DNA of 64,000 nt from positions 16,846,156 through 16,910,155 of the forward strand of contig NC_052673.1 of the NCBI RefSeq assembly GCF_016802725.1, read 5' to 3'. Positions within the stretch are counted from its first letter, which is position 1, and each line of letters begins with the position of its first letter. Positions 26,640 to 38,739 of the stretch are shown in pieces. The notes below the pieces were generated by a model, which was given only the letters and a program-made list of their open reading frames with translations, ran no database searches and was not told where the DNA came from. The translations under genes were made by a program, and so were the position numbers. Source of the stretch: Solenopsis invicta. Taxonomy: Eukaryota; Arthropoda; Insecta; Hymenoptera; Formicidae.

Positions 26640-28900
26640 ACTTTGACTGACATAATCCAATCTCATTTTACGCAGGTAAGTTATGTCCGCAGATGGTTGA
26701 CACCAGTTACAAGTGCGTCACGAGCAGGATTTTTCGCGATACATCTTCACGCTATTTCGCCGGTGAATTTTGTAGACAGAAGGATCTACGAACGTAACGG
26801 CGGTTCGTTGGAAAAAAAAAAAAAACGACGAGGACACGGAAAACGGTGTGGGAGAGGGAAGGTAGCTCGCAACCCCGCAGGCGGTCGCGGCGGCGTTATT
26901 TATTGCTCAGGCCGATGAGTGTCATTTAAAATTTCGATATAAATTAATTTAAGGGGGTAAAGGGGGTTTCCAGGATGGTCGCAGTGGTACGGGGCGTAAT
27001 GGCTCGGAAAATGAAGTTCTTGTAGCCTCGCCGAGAGAGAATCTCGCTCGCCGTCAACCCCCTCGCCCTCCTCTGTCCACCGCTCTAGCGCCCTTGCGCC
27101 TCTTCGCCACCTCGAGCGTGTGCCATCCCCCTGCATCCCTCTTGCCCCAACCTTCAACTTCATCCCCTTTCATCCTTCCATTCCTGCTCCCCTCTACTCT
27201 TATACTCTCGGTCTTACCCGCTCGCTCGCTCGCTTGCTCACTCACTCGCTCGCTCGCGAAGATTCAACATTGCCTGGTGAAATATCCCTTTGCCTCTGCT
27301 CCGCCAGGCTTCCATCCACGCCCAAGCACTCCGCCTCGCCATTATCTTAAGTAAACAGACTACCTGCGCGCTGGGGAATTCCAGATAAAGTCACATGTTA
27401 TCAAAATCCACCCCCGAGCCGCCCGCCCCCGCAGCCCGCCACTCGCTCGCGGCCGCCCTCAAAGCGTCCTCGGAGCGCGTAGCCTGTCGTTAATTCCGTT
27501 AAGTCGCGGCCTTACGTTCAACGCGGCAAGCAGCTGCCTGCGAAATCGCTCGATTCCGGAGAGCGACGGCGCGCCGTTTCTGGCGGAAGTCGAGTGTATC
27601 CTAATGAGGAATCCCGAAATGATATCGGCAGTCGCTCAGACGGACCTTTCTCCCTCACCCTCACCTACCCCCTCCCGTTTGCGCTCGTTGCGATTAATCG
27701 CGCGTGGCACCTTCACACCGATAAGATATCACGAGAATACTAGCGAGATGGGAAAATCAAATTCGTTGTTTTTATTATTACCGGCACGGCGTGTCGTCTT
27801 TGAGAGGGATTTATGTCGGCGAGCACCCGCACGTTTTCGACAGAAATTCACCGCAATTTTTCGACCTTTTAATCTAATTTCCATGTGAAATTTCCCGAGC
27901 TTATTTAACTACACGATGATATGTTTTGAATGAGATTTTAAAGCAGATCACGTTATTATATAATGTGATCGAAAATATAATAGACTGGTATTCTTTCAAC
28001 GGATTTAAAGTCAACTTTTCCTTGCACAAAGTTACAAAGTAAATATTTATTGTAAGTTCTTAATATATATATAATATAGCGACTATCTTGCTAATTATAT
28101 TAAGAATTACAATACTCTCCTACTTTATAAATGAGATATTCTTAAAACTAATTTATGTTTCATAGTAGAGTTTGAATTTAAAGGGATTAAAACTAAAAAG
28201 TAGCTACCCGACATGTGCATTATTATAATCAGCTTACAGAGATCTCGAAGATTATACCTTAGTTTCGCTATAAAATGAGCCCGAAAAGAAAGACGCAAAA
28301 AGGTATAAATTAATAAAGCGTATGAAATTTCACGCAAGCTTCTTTTTTTGAGGAAAAATTACGAATGCGTGAAGGGGAGAAACGTGAAAGTAAGGCAGAG
28401 TAACAGAGATTCTCACGTGGGATTCTCTCGCATTCAATCTCTTCAACCTCGGGAGATCGTAAGTATTCCCGGGGTGTCTAGGCATGTCGCATGAGGCCAA
28501 GAATTGTCGGTATGTGGCTCCAGTGTCCCAGTATGGCCGCTACAATCAGAGTGGCACGCGCCCTCGACCACCCACCCCTCCTCCGTGTAGCGTCCCAAAG
28601 CTTCCTTAACCTCCCTCTAGAACTTCCCCCGGGACCTCGTCCACGACGTCGACGACTAGACTAACCCCGAAGAGCGATTCCCCAGCACTTCAGCGATTCC
28701 CCAGAAACGCGTCCCCGCCCGTGGTCGGCCCCCGTCTCCCTAAACCCCTCACGCGAATACCCGAAGACGTACGGCTGGATACCGGATGCACACCGTCGTA
28801 TGCATTCCCGCGGATACGGTGCATATGCCGCGGAGAACGTCGGAAGTCGATTCGCTCGCAATCTAATCATACCGATGTGCGTACTATTCTTGCTCTTTCG
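26640..28900. other. long CpG-rich island, no recognised gene
   Basis: The longest GC-rich block in the left half, with repeated CTCGCTCG runs near 27215-27260 and C-rich stretches near 27410-27460 and 28560-28740. Frames are Pro/Ser/Arg-rich and overlap on both strands. It may be a promoter or enhancer cluster of a gene whose exons are outside the window. Confidence 0.35.
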
Positions 28901-29354
28901 TTAGTTTCATCTATTATTAATTTTTTCACGAATAACAGAGTCAGAGATCCCCTGACAAAGTTAGAAATTCAGCAAAAATTGCAAACTAGTATTATTAAAA
29001 TATCTTAAAAACCAAATTCTTGCTAAAGATCTTGGATTCCCTTAGCTCTTTCAGTTCAGGAATTTTTAAAACAGAAAATTGAAAAGTACTCAGTCCAAGG
29101 AAGCCTAGCAAAACTTAAAGTGTCTTTAGCAACAACATTTTAAATTATCGCAAAATTAATGGCTTCATTTTTATTGCTTGTTAATAAAAATACGACTTAC
29201 AAATTTTTATTTACTTTAATTTTATTTACTTTAAAATTTCATTTACTTTACTCTCAAATTTTGACTAAATCCTAAATTCAGACTATTATTTTAATAAATA
29301 AATGTCTAAAGTGTGCTCGTAAATTCTTTCAGTCATATTTTTCATCGTGATCGA

Positions 29355-29445
29355 AGTTTCAATTGATAGCACACAATAAGAGTAGATTAAGTCTAATTTG
29401 CAAAATTATTAGACTTAGTCTGCTCTTGTGCAGCTAATTTCAATT
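29355..29445. repeat. imperfect ~90-nt hairpin
   Basis: AAGAGTAGATTAAGTCTAAT pairs with ATTAGACTTAGTCTGCTCTT around a short AT loop. The outer parts, TTTCAATTGATAGCACA and TGCAGCTAATTTCAATT, are related direct or inverted in part. Bulges and mismatches make it more like a natural pre-miRNA-type hairpin than the two perfect ones, but nothing shows that it is transcribed. Confidence 0.5.
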
Positions 29446-30241
29446 TCGCAATTCGCACAGTTTCATTTATCAAATTTTTAATTTGTATAAATCACGTATT
29501 GTGAAAATAATATGTTCAATTTTATTCAATTTCATATCTTGGTACATCACATGCGCAAAAATGCTGTCGGAAATAAATTTCCCAAAGAAAAAATAGTATT
29601 GCATCTTGAGATGTCGTAGGAAACAGAGAAACTTAAACGACAATATTTAAGAATTTCTCGTACTTTTTCCTCACGTTTATGGCCACGGCGTGGAACTCAT
29701 GGCACGCCTCTCCATTCCCTTTCCACGTATAAACCCTGGGAGAACGCATTCCCGTCTATCCCTCCGTCCGATATCATCCCCGTATATCCAAGGACATTCA
29801 GCTGAATGCCGAAGGAACACCATGCCATACATTCTAATGGAAATAGAACATTCGCCAGACTTTTATGGCGTCGCTTTCTCAATCTCAGAATGTTTAATAT
29901 TGCTTGAATGATCACATCGTATTGTATTTAATCACCAAAAATTATATTATATATTTAATCACGTTTTAATCCATTATTCATCATTAATAATTCATTATAA
30001 TTAGTATAAACAGTGTTATCGAAAAAACTAGATTAACAAATTTATTGTGAAAAAGACGTAACATCTTGTAAAAAGAAATAATTAAAAATTTCTTAAATTA
30101 CTTTTTAGTTAAAATTGTAAACAGTTTTTCAAAAATATGATTAAAAAATATACATAAAATAAAGATACAATTTAAGTAAATATTTGTTTGTAAAAACGCA
30201 AAATAAGCTATATAATTACATAAAAATAGATGTGATGTATT

Positions 30242-30671
30242 CAGGATTAGATAATAACTAGTTGAAAAATTAAAAGTTAAAGAATAAAGTCAATAACTGT
30301 AACTTAAATAATTAATATTAAATCATTTCATTCTTAATTTTAATTAGTTTTCAGAAATACATAAATTTTAATTTATTAATTTTTTTCTTAAGTTAAAAAT
30401 TTACCTATGTAAAAACAAAATATAAAAGAAAAAATATATTCCCATAAAAACAATATTTCTTTGATATTTTATATAAACTTTATTTTTAAAAAAATATTAA
30501 ATTTGTTTGAAGATCCATATTATAATTGTTGTAATCTAATTTTTTTTTAATTTACGAATTTCTCTCTCTAATTTCATATAAATAATACTTTTCAAAACTA
30601 ACATTCAATTTAAGCTTAACTTTTAACTATAACCTTATTTAGTAAACAATATATGAACTTACCCAACCCTG
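30242..30671. mobile_element. 430-bp hAT-like non-autonomous element, related to the foldback arms
   Basis: The left end CAGGATTAGATAA and the right end TTACCCAACCCTG are imperfect inverted repeats of the CAGGGTTG type seen in hAT elements. The flanking 8-mers GATGTATT and AATATATT agree at 6 of 8 positions, as an aged 8-base duplication would. Inside, the order TAACTAGTTGAAAA, ACATAAATTTTAATTTATTAA, AAAATATTAAATTTGTTTG and CATATTATAATTGTTG parallels the right foldback arm (about 40815-41280). It carries no coding capacity. Confidence 0.5.
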
Positions 30672-30759
30672 AATATATTTATATGCATTCTTCCACAAAA
30701 CTTCTAACAGCGTTTACTTTAAATTTTTTTCACGATAGCATTGTTCTCAGTTTCGTGGC

Positions 30760-31410
30760 ATCAGCGAATTCAAACGTATCGTAATCGCAATAGAGCAAAG
30801 CGTAATCACGAAATCTCGGTGTGCCTTACTTGCTCACTTACAACAACGGCGTGCGGTGCGCGGCGTCGCAATAAGTACCAACGAACAATATCGAATAAAA
30901 GTAACTTTGCTTCGTAACTCACCGCAGCAGCAATCGCTGTCCCGATTATCTCGTCTCTCGTCCTTCCGTCTTCTTATCCTCACGTAGATGATTCCCCCGT
31001 TCTCGTATCCGCATCGCTTTCGTCTCGATTCAATATCCGGGATTCTGGAAAGAAATGCAAAACGAAATCTTAATAATGGCGACGCGAGAACAGCGATTTC
31101 CCATGAAACCGCAATCCGTGCTAATCCTATCTAATCGGACACTTAAGACGCGCGATTTTACGCCAAAAAGTTGTAGCGGATAATGAGAAATGCGATTAAT
31201 GTAATATTAGATAACTGTTGATGCCAATTCGCGGATATTTTCCCAAAGTTTCGAGCCGCAAAATCAAATGCCTGTTACTCACCGCCGCGCGCCGAGAGAA
31301 AGGGCGTGACTGCGGCGCGATCTTGCGGTCACCCTCGCGTATTACCGACCGCGATTTGGCGCGCTGATGATAAGTGTTCGATTCGCTGCCCCCGCTGCCT
31401 CTAAACGGAT
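30760..31410. other. CpG-rich block upstream of the synthetase gene, with two minus-strand splice-donor-like sites
   Basis: This block is clearly richer in C, G and CpG than the AT-rich DNA around it. On the - strand it has two strong donor-like sequences, GCG|GTGAGT with GT at 30922-30921 and GGCG|GTGAGT with GT at 31282-31281, each preceded by GC-rich DNA. The block could be the promoter region of the + strand synthetase gene, or could hold alternative non-coding first exons of a minus-strand transcript running leftwards. No open reading frame with recognisable content is present. Confidence 0.3.
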
Positions 31411-31911
31411 AAACTTATGCGACTAGAATGAATAATTAAATTCTTTCAGCTTTGAGAGACTTTCACTTTGATAGAGAATCTAGATCATATTAATTTTAAT
31501 AAAACAGATTCATAGTCGACTTACGCTCAATAAAAATTTTAAATAAACATTAGGTTCTTTGCAATTTTTATTTTGTTATTACATTTTGAATAATAATTTA
31601 TATGTATATAAATTGAAAATTATAGCGTTCTCATCCGGCGTATTTAAAAATACGTAAAAATTAATAAAATTTCGATAAAGATATAAAAAAGGAATTATGT
31701 AAATCGACGTAGAATTTAGATAAATAATATTGACATTATTCACAAATCCCTTTTTTTGTACCTTTCTTTTCTTTAACACTTGTGAATCTTTACCCAATGC
31801 ATCTGTCAAATAAGTGTTAGTTTGCACTAATTTAAAAATATGTTAAACATTTTTTTTAGATAAAAACATCACCGCTTGTCAGACTAGCCAGAACTCTACA
31901 TTGCTGCAAAA

Positions 31912-34900
31912 ATGGGAAAAATATACGAACGTCGCCTAAAGCGGCCAATACCAAACATATCTCTCTCAGAACTCATCCTCACCAAGTTGAAGCAGAACAC
32001 CAATCGTGTTTATATAGTATGTATTGTAATTACAAAATGCGCATAGTAGCGATTGCCAATTACGCGGCGATTGCCTGCGAAACACGATGTAATAACGTAG
32101 CATGCCAAAACAACAAAAGTTTTTTCGTAATTCCATCAGTTAATCGCCGAAGGCAAAATTCGTGAATTCTATCTCTGAAATTTTCCTGTAGCATTATAAC
32201 AATTAATCCTGTTCACGTCGTATTTTTATGTTAATTCCCTCCAAATACCTACTAAAAACTTAACAGATTTTTAAAAAATATATTTATGTTGAAAAGATCG
32301 ATATTTTTAAATTAATTATATATTTCATAATCGTAGAAAGCAATGTAATTTCCCTATATTAGCTGTATTATTAAACGTGTAATTTTTAATCAAAACATAA
32401 TAAGTTGAATATTAAGCCAATATGTGAATAACACAAGAAATAAGAAATGCTATTTTTCGGTCAAAGCAAATCGAAGAAAAATATATTTAATAATTAACAT
32501 AAAAATATTAATATTTTTATATCAATTATTAAATAAATTTTTCAGTTTTATAATGTGCATGTCTATATGAATGTCGAATTTAAAACGCAATCGTAAACTA
32601 AATTAAAATAATATCTCAAATTAATTTAATTATCAGATTTTATAATGAGTTACTATATCGGCAGCATATAACACTAGATATAACATATTCATTAAACATA
32701 TTTATATCTAAATTTTAATATAACACTTTCGAATATAGCCTTTACAATATTATTTTAATATGTGAATCGAATATTCATTTAGTAGCGTGTCAAGCTAAAT
32801 TAAAAGAAATATTTTTTCACTCTCTTCAAAATATCATATGATTATATCGATTTTCTGTAACTAAGTAGGTATACAAACTAAGTAACTTGTAAAGAGATAG
32901 TATTTTCTTATAGATAGATGGACCAACAGGCAATCGGATGACATTCGGTGACCTACTCGAGAAAAGCGTGAAGTTAGCAAATTTTTTCCAAAAATTTGGA
33001 ATAAAAATGGGAGACGTAATTGGTATCGCAACTGAAAATCGAATGAATTGGATAATACCAGCTTGCGCCAGCTTGTATCTCGGTGCTGTACTAGCACCTT
33101 ATAATCCTATGTACACGGAATGTAAGTAAAATAATTAATATTTTAATATTTACACACACACATGTGTATTTGTATTACACACATTTTTTGCAAAATCAAT
33201 TACGAATTTTATATAAAAATTTTACTCTAAAATAATTTGTGTTATATCAACAGTTATAACGATAAGTGTGTAATTTCAATCCACTTTAGATATATAAGTA
33301 ATTATCGATGCAATATCTGCCGAATTTAAACGCCAATTGATTCAAGTGTTTATCGTTTAGATGAATACCAGCACATATTAAACATCGCAAAACCGCGTAT
33401 TGTTTTCGTATCTAAGCGCACTGAAAACCTCTTCGTCAAACTCCAACCAAAGTTATCCTGGAAAATGGAAATAATACAGTTGGACGATCAACCGCTCACG
33501 GCAAACGTCCGTACGTTGACGAATGTTTTAAAAAGCGAACCACGTGTAGATTACATGAGATACAAATGCACCGATATCGACAATATCAAGCATCATCCGG
33601 CGGTCGTCCTCTGTTCGAGCGGAACTACGGGGTTGCCGAAAGGAGTCGCGCTGTCTCATAGAAATTTAGTAGCATTTATGTCGAAATTTGTGTAAGTTTT
33701 ACATACATTTATTAGTCAATACGTTTTCGAGCGACAATGAAATTAATATAAATTTAATTAAAAATACACGCGTTATAAATGTTTAGTTTAGAGATTTAAA
33801 TTTAACAAGAAATATGTATAATACTATATTAATTAATTACTTTAAAGATATTATTTTCAAGCTACTTTTAACTATCACGTTGATGCTAATTTAAACTTTA
33901 AAATTTAATCGCGAACTGTGCACGTACTTTCCAAAAAAGCAATATGCATTTTTTCCATGCGCGAAAATGCTGTTAAAGTGTTCAATTGTAAAGTTAAAAT
34001 TAGTATCAACGTTAATTTTGCAATATGTTTTGACATATGTATATGAACACAGGCAACCCGAATACATGAACTTCAAAGATGATGACAGAATATTATTGAC
34101 GCTGCCGTTTTATCATGGCTATTCAATGGCCATATTGTTACTCGGCATTTATTCGAACAGCATCATAATCATAATGCCTGCCTTCGAGCCGAAACTCTTT
34201 CTAAGTCTGGTACAGGAGCATAAGGTCACCCATCTGCCGATCGTGCCGCCGATTCTTACGTTTTTGGCGAAATACCCGATGGTGGAAAGGTACGACTTTC
34301 GCAGCGTGAGAGAATTCATATGCGGAGCGGCGCCGCTTGCGAAGGACGTAAGTTTTCTTCTGTCATCGTGAAGTTTGTCGTTCTCTTCCCCTACCTACCA
34401 AACCTCTCTCGGCCAAGTTATCACGGCAAGAAAAGCAGCCATCGGCGGGACTAAGTGCCGAAGTGAGTCCTCGATGCCGCGACTGCGGTGAGAGGATCGA
34501 ACGAAGGACTGCGAGGGGAAGTCCCGGAGAGTCGTCGCATTTTCACTAGACACGGCCCGGGGAGTAACTTTATCGCGTTCGTTTTTGTTTAACCGGTTCA
34601 CGGAGTCGCTAAGGAGGAGCAAGAGGAGAAAATAAAAGGCCGCACTCGCGAGTTCACAATCGCGTCTTTCAGAAAATGCGAAACTGATCTCTTATCGGTG
34701 GACGCGGAATAAAGGGTGGAGGAGGGGGGGGGGAAGAGAAGGGCCTCTTAAAAGTTTCGAAAATCAAATACGCCTCTCTAAACTTAAATGTCCCCTGAAT
34801 GCCGCTTTCTAGTTGGATAGCATTGCCTTTGTCTCTCGCGTGATTGAGAACAATTGCAGCAAGATAAAATGTACATATATTGACAAAAAAACCAAGCAAA

Positions 34901-36734
34901 ATAATACTATAAAACGTGTATACGTTAATTTTTACATTGAACAAAATTCATACTGTTAAATTCTATTCTATAGTAATAATTAAGGATAAATTTTCTTCTT
35001 ACATTCTGTAACAAATTTCAGAAGCTAATAATACGAAATAACATTAATGTATGGCAACTTCAAATTACTTTACAAATCGTTACTGTTAATTTCGCAGTGA
35101 TTAATTAAACTGAGTTAAGAATTAATCGATTGTTGACACAACCAGTTTGAAAGCAATTGATTCAAAGCAACCATTTCCTTTTTTTCTTCGCAGATTGCGG
35201 CTACGGTAAAAGTTCGCATCGGTGCGAAATGTATTCGCAATGGCTACGGCATGACGGAGTTGTCGGTAGTGACCGGTCTAACCGCTCGCGACGACAACGA
35301 TGACGAAATGTACGAGAATCCAAGTACCGGACGACTCCTGCCTGGTTTTCTCAGTAAAGTGGTTGACGTCGAGACGCAAGAGACGCTAGAGGCTGGTCAG
35401 ACAGGCGAGATCTGCTACATGGGGGACCAAGTGATGCTGGGTTACTGGAACAACCCGGAGGCAACCAGACAGACCATCGACTACGACGGATGGCTTCACA
35501 CCGGAGACATCGGTTACTTCGACGACAAGGAAAGGTTGCACGTGGTCGATCGCGTCAAAGAGCTGATCAAGTACAAAGGCTATCAGGTCTCGCCGTCGGA
35601 GATAGAGACCATTCTACTATCGCATCACGATATAAAAGACGCCGCGGTCACTGCTAAACCTGATGAACGCTGCGGAGAGGTCCCCGTGGCTTTTGTAGTG
35701 AAGGTAGCCGGCGCTAAGATCACCGCCCAAGAGGTGCAGGAGTTTATCAAACGTGAGTTATCACTCAGTCCGATCTTCTTTTATATATCACGTAGATTCA
35801 TTAAGACGTATCATATTCATTAAAATTTCGACTTGTGAAAAAAATCTCGAATAAATGAGCGTTGTTTTTCATAATTCTTTTCATCAGTCTTTTCATAAAT
35901 CATGCTTTAACTTTTTTGCTCGTATTTGGCGCATTTATAAAGGCGTTGACGCATTTTTTACAGAAGAAATTTTATTCTTATTTCACGCCTAATAAACGCT
36001 AAAGATAAACAATGACGAAAAAGATGAAATTAGTTCTAGATTTTTTCAGTTCTTTGAAATAGAAAAAATAAAAATATTTCAAAACAACAATAACTTAAAT
36101 AGCTTAAGTGAATCACACAAATAAGTGAGGAAATAAAGTCGAAACTAAATCTTAATGCTTTAAAATTTACATATAAAATATTATCAAGTCCCAACTTCAT
36201 ATTTGTGTCTAAAAACAAATTACAAAATATTAGTAATGTATAGATTCTTTATAAAAAATTTTAAATTCAATAAAGTATTTGCAAGATAATGTAAGAGTTA
36301 CTTGATACAAATACATTATCAATTATCACATTCAAATTTCAATAAGTAAAATACGGTGCTAAGAATAAGTGTATAATATAAAAGCACCACTGCACTGCAT
36401 TATTAACGATATCATTAGCGACATTGCATTGTAATAATTAAATACAGTGATCAACAGAATTGTTAGTTATCTCCGCTGTCTCTGTAATTTAAATATACGG
36501 CGCAGCGAGAGCAGGGAAATATTCCGCCCCGTCTTGACATTGCATTTTAATAGCAAACGCTAACCGAGCGACGACCTGTACATATATTAACTGTGCAATT
36601 CAATTTATCTTGCAGAGAAACTGTCGCAGCAAAAATGGCTGCATGGCGGGGTGCAATTTGTCGATGCCATACCGAAGAGTCCTTCCGGCAAGATTTTACG
36701 CCGCGAACTTAAAGCAATGACCTCTAAACTGTAA
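31912..36734 (+). CDS. 4-coumarate-CoA ligase / luciferase-like acyl-CoA synthetase, peroxisomal, 6 exons
   Basis: Exons: 31912-32016, 32914-33121, 33361-33691, 34053-34347, 35194-35752, 36616-36734. All introns are GT-AG, phase is kept throughout, and they join to 538 residues plus TAA, the usual length of the family. The first exon is only 35 codons; its IPNISLSELIL segment matches the N-terminal pattern of insect 4CL-like proteins and reads into IDGPTGNRMTFGDLL of exon 2. An in-frame TAG lies at 31885-31887. Visible motifs: P-loop SSGTTGLPKG (190-199), YHGYSM (235-240), GYGMTE (330-335), TGD (416-418), hinge region RVKELIKYKGYQ (433-444) and PKSPSGKILRREL (519-531), where K525 is the expected catalytic lysine. 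The protein ends in SKL, a type 1 peroxisomal signal. Family chemistry: ATP-dependent adenylation of a carboxylic acid, then thioesterification to CoA. The substrate cannot be read from sequence. Firefly luciferase is a relative, but luminescence is not implied. Whether further 5' UTR exons exist is unknown. Confidence 0.93.
34430..34760. other. GC-rich insert within intron 4 of the synthetase gene
   Basis: Intron 4 (34348-35193) is the longest intron inside the conserved part of this gene. Its first half is CpG-rich and contains a G run near 34720-34735, unlike the other, AT-rich introns. I see no exon-like coding in it. It may hold an intronic regulatory element or an old insertion. Confidence 0.3.
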
Positions 36735-36769
36735 TAGTAAAAATCGCGAATGCCGATCTATCTAAAACA

Positions 36770-36809
36770 AATAAAATCTTTGATAAAAACAAAAAAACAA
36801 TTCAATAAA
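36770..36809 (+). promoter_or_regulatory. polyadenylation signals of the acyl-CoA synthetase gene
   Basis: Two AATAAA hexamers, at 36770-36775 and 36804-36809, lie 36-75 bases after the stop codon in AT-rich DNA. This is a normal position for a short insect 3' UTR. The cleavage site is not determined. Confidence 0.55.
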
Positions 36810-38238
36810 GTATAATAATTTACAATACTTTTAATATCGCCAAAAGCAATCGCTTAAGAAAAGTGTCATGTAAGTATTAAAAAATATTTCCGTGTCGACG
36901 AGATATTTCTGCGAAGAAGAGTGATTAAACGCGGATTTCTTGGCTGCAGAAATGCAAATTTATTGCAGCTCGTTGTCACGTTGATTAATTCGTAAATAAA
37001 CCGTTGGACAACCGTGACCGATTAAATACGAACGCTTGATGGTCCGGTTCCACTCCCCGAATATAACGGGACGGCACAGCGAGAGGGTGTATTTCGCGTT
37101 ATATTACATGATATCACTCTTGCGCCGACCAGCGGTATTACGAAAATAAGCGAAGAAACCTGTTGCGTTACACACGTCGACGAGAAACGCGTGAGTGCGT
37201 TATATATTTCATCGATACCTAACTCCTTTTCTTCCTTTGTGAAAGTACGAATCGAGCTATTTATCGATTCTCGTGTGTTTACAGTGAATCTCCATAGTAA
37301 TTCAAAACCCCTATTAAGTTACCTCCCCCCCTGCAAAATTAATTTTTAAATACTTTAAAATTAAATGCTAATTAGGTGCAAATTAGGTGTTACAGTCTGA
37401 AATTAAGTGCACGAACAGTTTGGCAGAGGGTTAAAAAAAATTGGGTGGAACTAACTTAACATTAAACTAGCCCCACATCTCTACATTAAAAATTATATAC
37501 ACATTCATTGTATTAATGAATAAACAGTAAAATTAAGTGCTAAGCAGATGCTTCAAGAAATAATTAAAATAAATCAAAAATTTACAGAACTTAGAGGCCA
37601 ATCGCGCAATGAGCTGACAAGAGAAAAGTTATCTTAAAAAATACTCCAGAAATTTGGTACTATAAAATAAGTAACGCAATGTTTAAAACTGTAAAGAAAT
37701 TTTAACTCACTGGACCGGTGCGCAGCAGCAGAGTTGTAACACAGCTACATTAATCTGTAAAGTGCATACAAATCTAAATTATAACAGAGTCCAAAATAAT
37801 TTGTTTTAATTTATATTAACTTAAAGAAAGTCGTAATATTTTAGAGATAAATTACTCAAAACAGTTATAATATAAATTTTCCAAAAGATTTAATATTTTA
37901 TTTATAAATTAAATCTCTGAAATTACAAAGAAATATTTTTCATGGAAATGTAATTTTTTCTTTTAACTGTTTTCTTTTTTTGCATAGATAATTTTCTAAC
38001 CTGAGGGAACAAGTTAATAAATCAAAGAGTTTATGCATTTTAAAAATAACTAGTTAAAGATAAAAATCAACAACTTTTCAACTAGTTAAAACTATCTACT
38101 CAACTCTGATTATTTGAAATGACTACGTCTGTTAAGCTGGCACAGTTATTTTAAAACAATCAAGTGCGACTCATACAGGAAATTATTTGTTATTTTTTTG
38201 CTCTACTAAAATTTTTGTGCAGCAACTGTTTCGGTAAT

Positions 38239-38714
38239 AACAATGGCTGTGCTAGCTTAACCCATTAAAGCCCACAGTCAGAACAGCAAAGGTACAAAAA
38301 AAATAATAATTGGAAACAGGACTGAAACATAAAAAAACATTAAAATTAATCATACATTAATTTATAAATTTCTTTTACCTCGTAGTTGCTCCACCGTTGC
38401 CTAGTGCCTGTCAGGTCCTTCTCCTCCTCTCCTGTTCCTGCTTATTGCTTTCTTACAGCACTAGCACTCACTTACAAACAATGGCTGTGCTAGCTTAACC
38501 TATTAAAACCCATAGTCAGATCAGCAAAGGTAGAAAAAAATAACAATTGAAAATAGGACCAAAACACATGAAAAAACATTGAAATTAATCATAAGTTAAT
38601 TTATAAATTTCATTTACCTCGTGGTTGTTCCGCCGTTGCCTAGTGCCTGCCAGGTCCTTCTCCTCTCCTGTTCCTGCTTATTGCTTTCTTACAGCACTAG
38701 CACTCACTTACGAA
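38239..38714. repeat. 238-bp tandem duplication inside the left foldback arm
   Basis: Two head-to-tail copies start at AACAATGGCTGTGCTAGC (38239 and 38477). Both run through a poly-A-rich stretch, a TTACCTCGT segment and a CCTGTTCCTGCTTATTGC segment, and end near CACTAGCACTCACTTAC. The right arm has only one copy (about 40454-40675, inverted), so the duplication arose in the left arm or was lost from the right. Confidence 0.85.
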
Positions 38715-38739
38715 AACACTATTATACTACTACTTAGCA

